From Chloroflexota bacterium (GTDB taxonomy: Bacteria; Chloroflexota; Dormibacteria; CF-121), in contig VBID01000129.1 in assembly GCA_005880615.1 (NCBI GenBank), positions 1 to 36,870 on the forward strand: a stretch of DNA of 36,870 bases, read 5' to 3'. The notes beneath the pieces are model-generated. The model had not been told where the DNA came from and ran no database searches. It saw only the letters and a list, made by a program, of their open reading frames with translations. A program made the translations under genes and the position numbers. The number at the start of each line of letters is the position of its first letter. Positions within the stretch are counted from its first letter, which is position 1. Below are positions 32,119 through 36,870 of the stretch, in pieces.

Positions 32119-32742
32119 ATGCGTTTCCGATCCATCGTCGTTGCCGTAGCTGCCATCCTGGCCCTGGGCGGGCTCTCCGTCTACGCGGCCAGCTCGCACA
32201 GCCTCGCCACCGCGACTACTCAGGGGCCCCTGCATGCTGACAGCACGGACCTCCAGGCGACGGCGACCCCGATTCCCATCGTCAGCTTTCTACCCAGGGT
32301 CTCCACTTCACTTCCATTGACCAACACGACCACCACGACGACCACCACGGCGACCACCACGGTTGCCCAGCAGGCCGAGACCTGCGAAACCGCCGAACCC
32401 GCGGAAGCGGCTGAAACCGGCGAAGACGCCGCTGAGGCGACCGAGCCGGCCGAGACCGCCGAGACGGCGGACCAAGACACCGGCGAGAACGCGACGACCG
32501 AGGAGGATAACGACCAGGCGGAGGCGGCCTGCACGCCCCCGAGCGCGGCGTGCGTGGACGCCCTGGCCGCCCTGAAGGCCCTTCAAACCGCCGACCGCAC
32601 CGAGGACGCGGCGGAAGTCAAGCCCACGACCGACGCCACCAGGGACGCGGACAAGATCGAAGATGCCGCAGAGAAGCTAGCCAAGCGTACCGCCATGCAG
32701 GCTGTGATCGCGGCCTGCGGCCACGGCGAGCACGGCGACTAA
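32119..32742 (+). CDS. Secreted four-Cys repeat protein, paralogue 2 (novel family)
   Basis: A 207-residue paralogue of the preceding gene. Signal peptide residues 1-24 (RSIVVAVAAILALGGLSVYA) and the C-terminal unit C145-C200 match closely (ADRTEDAAE, ADKIEDAAEK, RTAMQAVIAACG). The first unit, C89-C138, keeps the Cys positions but its helices are replaced by an acidic low-complexity run of Ala, Glu and Thr. A Thr-rich linker (about 69-82) precedes it. Spacing of all four cysteines matches paralogue 1 (C3-C4 is 55 in both). GGGAGG precedes ATG 32119. Function unknown; an exported acidic, possibly ion-binding or cell-surface protein is an inference. Confidence 0.75.
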   Translation: MRFRSIVVAVAAILALGGLSVYAASSHSLATATTQGPLHADSTDLQATATPIPIVSFLPRVSTSLPLTNTTTTTTTTATTTVAQQAETCETAEPAEAAETGEDAAEATEPAETAETADQDTGENATTEEDNDQAEAACTPPSAACVDALAALKALQTADRTEDAAEVKPTTDATRDADKIEDAAEKLAKRTAMQAVIAACGHGEHGD

Positions 32743-32763
32743 CTAGCGTTCGACTTCTTCGAT

Positions 32764-32797
32764 GAAGGGAAGGAATCACCGCTGGTTCCTTCCCTTC
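32764..32797 (+). terminator. Long-stem hairpin terminator after paralogue 2
   Basis: Perfect 12-base arms GAAGGGAAGGAA (32764-32775) and TTCCTTCCCTTC (32786-32797) with a 10-base loop, 21 bases after the stop at 32742. It is the strongest hairpin in the window. It lacks a clear T run downstream, so factor-independent termination is probable but not certain. Confidence 0.7.
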
Positions 32798-32824
32798 GAA
32801 CTACCTAGGGACGCCCTACGCGCG

Positions 32825-32860
32825 ACACCCTCCCCTGCCCCTCCCTGGAGGGAGGGGACA
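32825..32860. repeat. Dispersed GC-rich hairpin repeat (copy D), possible bidirectional terminator
   Basis: ACACCCTCCCCTGCC then a perfect hairpin CCCCTCCC (32838-32845), TGGA loop, GGGAGGGG (32850-32857). It lies just before the minus-strand PPOX gene stop at 32865, in a convergent gap. Same layout as copies at 20405-20440 and 31954-31987; the simple hairpin at 871-891 is related. Confidence 0.5.
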
Positions 32861-32864
32861 ATCT

Positions 32865-33290
32865 CTAGTCGGCCACTCCCTTTCTGCCGACAACGTCGTC
32901 CGGCAGCAGGCGCACCAGCAGCTCACCCGGGACCGCGTTTCTAGCCGCGTAGCGGTCGGCGACCGCCTCTCCCATGTAGCGGGCCGCAATCCGGCGGGCC
33001 CACAGCCGCATCTCGATGAGGTCTTCACCCAGGCGCGCTCGACCGTTGATGCGCACGAAGGCGTAGGGTGGGCGCTCTTCGTCGACGCACATCGAGACCC
33101 GGTCATCGCGGCGCAGCGCCCGGCCGCGAACGGTCTCGGCCCCGGTCGTGAACACGACATCGTCCCCGTCCAGGACAAACCAGACCGGAAGCACATACGG
33201 CTGGCCATCAAGCCGCGTGATGGCAATCTTGCCGGTGCGCGTCCCCTCCATCAGGAACGCACGCCGCTCAGCCTGAGTCATCTCTCGCAT
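32865..33290 (-). CDS. PPOX-class F420/FMN-dependent split-barrel protein
   Basis: A 141-residue flavin-reductase-like split barrel. The strand pattern GKIAITRLDGQPYVLPVWF, GDDVVFTTGAETVRGRALRRD and RVSMCVDEERPPYAFVRING is that of the actinobacterial PPOX class, many members of which use deazaflavin F420. The reaction is not known. The start is ATG 33290 with GGGAGAGGAGG seven to seventeen bases upstream; ATG 33281 is possible. It follows the HAD gene by 18 bases and is probably in the same operon. Confidence 0.85.
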   Translation of the reverse strand: MREMTQAERRAFLMEGTRTGKIAITRLDGQPYVLPVWFVLDGDDVVFTTGAETVRGRALRRDDRVSMCVDEERPPYAFVRINGRARLGEDLIEMRLWARRIAARYMGEAVADRYAARNAVPGELLVRLLPDDVVGRKGVAD

Positions 33291-33308
33291 CGCCCGCGCC
33301 TCCTCTCC

Positions 33309-33995
33309 CTAGAAGTGTTCCCGAAGCTGGGCAAACCGCTCCAGCACCAGCAGCCGGCCATTGGCCGGAACCAGCTCTTCGAGCTCGAGGCTCCAGGTGA
33401 CCGGGTGCGGGATGAAGACGGCGTTCAGACCGGCCGCCAGGGCGGCGTTGATATCTGACCGCGGCGAGTTGCCCACCATCCACGTCCGTTCCGGCTCCAT
33501 CTGACGTTCGTCGACCAGCACCCGGTAGGTTTCGGGATTCTTCTCACCGACGACCGCCGTGTGCTGGAAGTAGGGAGCCAGACCCGACCGCTCGATCTTC
33601 AGCTTCTGCTCCTCGGCGTGGCCCTTGGTGAACAGGGTCAGATCATGGCGATCAGTGAGATACGCCACCGTCTCCAGGACGCCGTCCAGCAGCCGTAGCG
33701 GTTCCTGCCTGATGCGCTCGCCAAAGCTGACGACCGTGGCCACGTCCTCCGGCCGCAGCTCGCGCTCGCAGAGCCGCTCGTAGCACTCGCGCAGGTTGCG
33801 CGCGAAGGCGACCGACCCGTAGCCGTGCACCCGGCTGTTGAGTCGCTCAATCTCATCGAGCGACGCTCGCACCTGTGCCCGAGTCATCGACGAGTGAGCC
33901 AGGAAGTCAATGAAGGCGTCGATCGCCCGCTCGAAGTAGATGTTGTTTTCCCAGAGCGTGTCGTCGGCGTCGATGATCAGGTCGCGGCGATCCAT
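33309..33995 (-). CDS. HAD-superfamily hydrolase
   Basis: A 228-residue phosphatase-like protein. HAD motif I is DADDT (nucleophile D9, acid D11), the cap is helical (about residues 17-95), motif II is LTLFTKG, motif III the lysine in VVGEKNPETY, and motif IV GNSPRSDI. All catalytic residues are present, so it should be an active phosphohydrolase (YjjG/FMN-hydrolase-like size); the substrate is unknown. Head of the operon with the PPOX gene. The divergent DUF1059 gene starts 45 bases away. Confidence 0.87.
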   Translation of the reverse strand: MDRRDLIIDADDTLWENNIYFERAIDAFIDFLAHSSMTRAQVRASLDEIERLNSRVHGYGSVAFARNLRECYERLCERELRPEDVATVVSFGERIRQEPLRLLDGVLETVAYLTDRHDLTLFTKGHAEEQKLKIERSGLAPYFQHTAVVGEKNPETYRVLVDERQMEPERTWMVGNSPRSDINAALAAGLNAVFIPHPVTWSLELEELVPANGRLLVLERFAQLREHF

Positions 33996-34039
33996 GGGCT
34001 CAGCGTAGCGCGCGCCAGCCGGGACCGCCGTCCGCTGGG

Positions 34040-34183
34040 ATGGACTGTCCCGGCAAGCTCACGGTGGAGACGGAGAGTGAGCTGATGCAGCACGTCCAGG
34101 TGCATGCCAAAGCGGTTCACCCCGACCTGCAGGTCACCCCGGAGCTACAGCGCCAGATCAAGAGCCTGACCAAGACGTTCTAA
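34040..34183 (+). CDS. DUF1059 small protein
   Basis: A 47-residue ORF, easily missed for its length. MDCPGKLTVETESELMQHV followed by HAKAVHPD fits DUF1059, whose members read CDFVVxGETEEELMQQVxxHAKxxH. The cysteine at residue 3 matches the conserved DCxF position. It has no known function; the fold is a small alpha-beta domain. The start is ATG 34040; the stop TAA is 34181-34183, 17 bases from the convergent DUF427 stop. An imperfect hairpin (CCAGC ... GCTGG, 34015-34038) lies just before the ATG. Confidence 0.7.
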   Translation: MDCPGKLTVETESELMQHVQVHAKAVHPDLQVTPELQRQIKSLTKTF

Positions 34184-34200
34184 GCCCGGATTCGCCCTCG

Positions 34201-34947
34201 TTACGACCAGGGGGTCTTCGGTTTCGCCTGCTTCTCGCCGTCGACGATGATGTCCACCTTCTCGTTGTAGAAGGCGAGCAGATTGTCGATCCGGGTGCAT
34301 TCCGGGATCGGCGGCGAGTAGCTCCACACGAAGTCCGGGTAGTCGCGGTCGCCGACCCTGACCGACCAGTACATGGCTTTGCCCTTGTAGGGGCAGCGTG
34401 ACTGCGTCGCCGTCGGTGTCAGCAGGTCCATGCGGATGTCCAGCTTGGGGATGTAGTACCGGGTGGGGAGGCCGGTCTCGAACAGGAGGTGCGGCCGGTG
34501 GGTATCCGCCACGGTCACCCCGTCCACCACCACCTGGACATGCCGCGAGCTAGTGACGACGTCCACGCGGTGATAGGGGTCCCGCGGGTGGACCCAGACT
34601 TCGTCGTCCTCTTCGAACCAGGCGTCCATCAGGTCCCACTTGAAGGCGACGTAGCCGGGGTACGCCTCACGTTCCCAGGCTGCGCGCTCCGCCACCCGGT
34701 CGCCTACCTTCACGGTCCAGAGCCGCTCGCCCGCCCTGGTCAGCAGATCCATCCGGACGTCGGCCTGGGGAAAGTAGTAGATGCCCAGCTTCTTCGGTTC
34801 GAGCAGCAGCATGACTCGCTGGCTATCGGCCACAAACGTATTCCCGAACCGCACCCGCACCCGGCGGGGACTCAGCTCGAACCGCGCCTCCGCGCCCCAG
34901 GGTCGCTCGATGGTGTTGATCGTCCGCTCTTCGAGGGTGCTAGCCAT
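34201..34947 (-). CDS. DUF427 protein with two repeats
   Basis: A 248-residue protein of two DUF427 copies. Repeat 1 (about residues 28-112): VRVRFGNTFVADSQRVMLLLEPKKL, YYFPQADVRMDLL, VKVGD. Repeat 2 (about 130-235): VQVVVDGVTVADTHRPHLLFETGLPTRYYIPKLDIRMDLL, then CPYKGKAMYWSVRVGD and the end region. The CPYKG motif typical of the family is found only in repeat 2. Function of DUF427 is unknown; it is a small beta-rich domain. The start is ATG 34947 with AAGGGGA upstream. It is convergent with the DUF1059 gene. Confidence 0.85.
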   Translation of the reverse strand: MASTLEERTINTIERPWGAEARFELSPRRVRVRFGNTFVADSQRVMLLLEPKKLGIYYFPQADVRMDLLTRAGERLWTVKVGDRVAERAAWEREAYPGYVAFKWDLMDAWFEEDDEVWVHPRDPYHRVDVVTSSRHVQVVVDGVTVADTHRPHLLFETGLPTRYYIPKLDIRMDLLTPTATQSRCPYKGKAMYWSVRVGDRDYPDFVWSYSPPIPECTRIDNLLAFYNEKVDIIVDGEKQAKPKTPWS

Positions 34948-35207
34948 GAGAGTCCCCTTCTTTTCCTAGTACTGCTGGTTTTCTCTATACGGACAGCCTA
35001 CCCCCGATACGTGGAGACGGCGCGGGCTGAATCCGGATTCGAGCCGGGCTCAGGCAGCCGGAGCGTAACAATTGCGCCCGGAGCTGTAGGCGGGCGTCTG
35101 AGCTGAGTCGGCCCACCGCCTGTTACTTTGCCTCAACTTCCGGACAACCTCCGCAAGAGCATAATTTTCGAAACACGATCATTTTGGGAATACGGGAGGT
35201 GTGCGCC
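34948..35207. other. Intergenic stretch, no gene seen
   Basis: About 260 bases between divergent genes. No ORF worth naming and no RNA fold was recognised. The last 60 bases (about 35155-35195: ATAATTTTCGAAACACGATCATTTTGG region) are visibly A/T-rich for this window, so the promoter of the small Cys-rich gene probably lies there, but no spaced hexamer pair is convincing. Confidence 0.4.
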
Positions 35208-35372
35208 ATGGCTCAGCAGCTGGACACGAGTAAAGGCTGGTGCTGCGACGGGAGGACGTGGATCGAGCACGCGCAGACGGACGGCCAATGCTGTCAGCCG
35301 CAGGGCCAGAAGATCGAGGCTCTGCCAGCCGATGGCCAGCGGAAGGCACGGGAGCGATTGGCCAAAGCGTAG
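35208..35372 (+). CDS. Small protein with two CC pairs
   Basis: A 54-residue protein with GWCCDGRTW (C12-C13) and GQCCQPQG (C28-C29), that is CC-x14-CC, then a basic, helical end (RKARERLAKA). The four cysteines could bind zinc or an iron-sulfur cluster, or form disulfides; no signal peptide is present, so a cytoplasmic metal site is more likely. Family unknown to me. ATG 35208 is supported by GGGAGGT seven bases upstream; TTG 35184 gives a longer reading but lacks a ribosome site. It lies next to the anti-sigma factor on the other strand. Confidence 0.6.
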   Translation: MAQQLDTSKGWCCDGRTWIEHAQTDGQCCQPQGQKIEALPADGQRKARERLAKA

Positions 35373-35378
35373 CCGTGG

Positions 35379-36107
35379 CTAGTGTCCCTTTCGCAGGCTG
35401 CCGATCAGGATTGGGGTGGTGGTGGGCAGCTGCTGCTCCCCTGGCTCGATCGTAATCGCCAGCTGGTCAAACCGGGGCACATCACCGGAGATGGGGGCCG
35501 CCACGTTGCCATTGGGATCGGCGCTGATCCCTTCGTCCACCGGGACCCCACCCTTGATCAGCCAGATCTCGTAGACATGGCCGGCCGTCAGCCTGGGCAG
35601 CCCGCTTACGGTGAGCACGGCTTGCTGGCGGTCTCTGAAGTAGACCAGCCTAGCGTCCGCGCCCGGTGCTCGAGTGGGGTCGCCCTGGAACGTGTACGCC
35701 AGCGGCTGCTGACTCTGCGATAGCTGATAGCCAATCAGCCCGCCGACCCCCAGGGAGACCAGCAAGGCGGCCGCCACTGCCAGGTACGCGCGTCGGGGGG
35801 CCCACCTCGGCATGCGGGAGGCTCGCCGGATGGGCACTATCGCGGCCGCCGGGCCCGAGACCGTCCCGGATTGGGATGGATTCGCCGCCACCGCTTGCCT
35901 GATGCGCTGGCGCAACTCGGGGGGCGGCTGCACCTCGCCGGCGGTCAGCGCCAGGAGGGACTGGGTGGTGCGCAGCTCGGCCGCCGCCGCCGCCTGTTCG
36001 GGACACCCGGCCAGATGCTCCTCCAGCCGTCGGGCCTCCGCAGCGGTCAGGGCGTCGAGCGCGTAGGCGCCCAGCAGCTCGTCGGCTTCGGCGTGGGTTA
36101 TGGTCAT
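35379..36107 (-). CDS. RskA-type anti-sigma factor
   Basis: A 242-residue single-pass membrane anti-sigma factor. The N-terminal cytoplasmic sigma-binding part (about residues 1-45) ends in a broken zinc-finger motif: H31-x3-C35, then Gln at position 38 where the second Cys is usual. One membrane helix (about 107-131) follows, then an extracytoplasmic RskA domain (about 140-240; VYEIWLIKGGVPVDEG is its hallmark). It should hold the adjacent sigma factor inactive at the membrane until proteolysis. Starts within the sigma gene (ATGA overlap), so the two are coupled. Confidence 0.9.
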   Translation of the reverse strand: MTITHAEADELLGAYALDALTAAEARRLEEHLAGCPEQAAAAAELRTTQSLLALTAGEVQPPPELRQRIRQAVAANPSQSGTVSGPAAAIVPIRRASRMPRWAPRRAYLAVAAALLVSLGVGGLIGYQLSQSQQPLAYTFQGDPTRAPGADARLVYFRDRQQAVLTVSGLPRLTAGHVYEIWLIKGGVPVDEGISADPNGNVAAPISGDVPRFDQLAITIEPGEQQLPTTTPILIGSLRKGH

Positions 36108-36670
36108 GGCGTCACCCCGCGGGCCTGGAGATAGCTGCGCATCTTCTCCAGCCCCATGCGCAGGCGGCCCTTGACCGTCCCCAGGGGGAGGTTCAGGTGC
36201 CGCGCAATCTCCGTGTGCGTGTAGCCGCGGAAGTAGGCGAGCTCCAGGGCGAGCCGCTGGGCTTCGGGAAGCTGCTGGAAGGCCTCCAGGATCTGCTTGC
36301 GCTCCAGGTCCAGCGCCACCGTTTCCCAGGGGTCGGGCATTCCGGCCGTGCGCTCAATGGTCTCCAACTGCGCCTCCTGGCGGGTCTTCGCGGTTCCCCG
36401 AAGGCGGTCGATGGCGCGGTTGTGGACGACCGAGAGTAGCCAGTTCCGGAGGCTACCGCGCGACCCATCGAAGGATCCGGCATTCCGCCAGACTCCAAGA
36501 AATGCGTCCTGGACGACGTCCTCCGCGGCATTGCGATCGTTCAGAATCCGCAGCGCCAGTCCGTAGGCGAGGCGGCCGTATCGGTCATAGAGGGACTCAA
36601 TCGCGGTGGCGTCTCCTCGCTTGAGCTGAGCAGCCATTTCCCCATCCTGGTCGTTGGGCTCCCCGCTCAT
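36104..36670 (-). CDS. ECF RNA polymerase sigma factor (SigK-like)
   Basis: A 188-residue sigma factor with region 2 (AIESLYDRYGRLAYGLALRIL, AEDVVQDAFLGVWR) and region 4 (LPEAQRLALELAYFRGYTHTEIA, NLPLGTVKGRLRMGLEKMR). No extension domains. It pairs with the RskA-like anti-sigma factor that follows. The target genes are not known, but such factors usually control their own operon and nearby genes; the divergent gene at 36794 is a candidate. The start is ATG 36670. Confidence 0.92.
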   Translation of the reverse strand: MSGEPNDQDGEMAAQLKRGDATAIESLYDRYGRLAYGLALRILNDRNAAEDVVQDAFLGVWRNAGSFDGSRGSLRNWLLSVVHNRAIDRLRGTAKTRQEAQLETIERTAGMPDPWETVALDLERKQILEAFQQLPEAQRLALELAYFRGYTHTEIARHLNLPLGTVKGRLRMGLEKMRSYLQARGVTP

Positions 36671-36719
36671 CCCCTATTCCTCGTATACGCAAGCCGAGCC
36701 CCCTCAGATCACCAACCTT

Positions 36720-36734
36720 ATCAATCCGATTGAT
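36720..36734. promoter_or_regulatory. Perfect 15-base palindrome in the divergent sigma-factor intergenic region
   Basis: ATCAATC-C-GATTGAT: seven-base perfect arms with one central base. It lies in the 123-base gap between the sigma-factor gene (starting at 36670, minus) and the gene at 36794 (plus), about 50 bases before one start and 60 before the other. Position and symmetry suit an operator for a dimeric regulator acting on both genes. Confidence 0.5.
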
Positions 36735-36793
36735 CCAGAGGCGCCCAAAAGTCGTATGGAAGGGTGACACGTAGAACTAAGGAGGGAGGGATC

Positions 36794-36870
36794 ATGTCCG
36801 ACCATCTCGACTCCCCTGGACCGATCACGCTCACGATAGGGGACGATTCGGCCTCCGTCGGGCCGCCGAT
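36794..36870 (+). CDS. Start of a gene cut by the window edge (unknown)
   Basis: ATG 36794 preceded by a strong ribosome site (AAGGAGGGAGG, 36779-36789) opens a frame of 25 codons to the window end: MSDHLDSPGPITLTIGDDSA and so on. The opening MSDHLDSP is weakly like the start of some DUF4331 proteins, but this is too short to be sure. It is divergent from the sigma/anti-sigma pair and may be under its control. Confidence 0.6.
   Translation, partial: MSDHLDSPGPITLTIGDDSASVGPP

Noticed and set aside
32329-32362. ACC/ACG-rich tract as a microsatellite or CRISPR-like repeat
   Set aside because: It encodes a Thr-rich linker in the second secreted paralogue with mixed codons; not a regular array and no spacers. 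No CRISPR array is present in the window.
35128-35165. TTGCCT ... CATAAT as promoter of the small CC protein
   Set aside because: The spacer is 26 bases, far outside the 16-19 range; no better pair was found.
36794-36870. Assignment of the truncated last gene to DUF4331
   Set aside because: Only 25 codons are visible; the MSDHLDSP opening is suggestive but far too short for a family call.

Overview
The window is a GC-rich, densely coded bacterial chromosome segment with many GTG and TTG starts and many 1-, 4- or 8-base stop/start overlaps. The gene content (DUF222-HNH endonuclease, mycothiol/DinB-type TIGR03083 enzyme, split PPOX flavin/F420 proteins, SigK/RskA-like pair, DUF427, DUF1059) points to a soil actinobacterium-like lineage or a high-GC Chloroflexota/Dormibacterota-type organism. 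No rRNA, tRNA, CRISPR array, transposase or phage gene was seen, so the phylum is an inference.

Region 1 (1-7165) is mixed housekeeping: the tail of a membrane protein, a GNAT acetyltransferase, two tiny ORFs, a DUF222-HNH endonuclease with an SOS-box-like operator inside a near-consensus promoter, an OmpR-type response regulator and histidine kinase, a DinB/SCP2-type enzyme, a PPOX-fold protein, a GH3 lipoprotein-like enzyme and an orphan protein.

Region 2 (7215-11226) is a catabolic block of two divergent pairs. A dihydropyrimidinase/hydantoinase is translationally coupled to an M20 carbamoyl-amidohydrolase on the minus strand. An S58 (DmpA/P1) aminopeptidase is coupled to a MaoC-type hydratase on the plus strand. 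Together they suggest use of cyclic ureides/hydantoins and beta- or D-amino compounds.

Region 3 (11387-31201) is a surface-glycan cluster of about 20 kb in three transcription blocks. Block A (+): GT4, nucleotidyltransferase-like protein, cobalamin-type radical SAM enzyme, initiating sugar transferase. Block B (-): GT2, flippase, methyltransferase, zinc-ribbon double methyltransferase. Block C (+): second cobalamin-type radical SAM enzyme, methyltransferase, SPASM-type radical SAM enzyme, polytopic GT39-like enzyme, GT4, small membrane protein, GT4, polytopic membrane protein, O-antigen ligase/polymerase. It has the parts for a Wzx/Wzy-like pathway (initiation, extension, flipping, polymerisation or ligation). 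It also has an unusual load of three radical SAM enzymes and four methyltransferase domains, two of them clear paralogues in opposite arms.

Region 4 (31274-32742) holds two tandem paralogous secreted proteins of unknown family. Each has four cysteines at matching spacing, and repeated ADRxED-type helices lie between the cysteines. I consider these the best candidate for an undescribed protein family here.

Region 5 (32865-36870) has a PPOX protein and HAD phosphatase (-), a DUF1059 mini-protein, a two-repeat DUF427 protein (-), a 54-residue protein with two CC pairs, an RskA-like anti-sigma factor and ECF sigma factor (-), and the start of a divergent gene across a perfect 15-base palindrome. 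GC-rich hairpin elements of one recurring type (CCCTCCC...GGGAGGG) mark several intergenic gaps.
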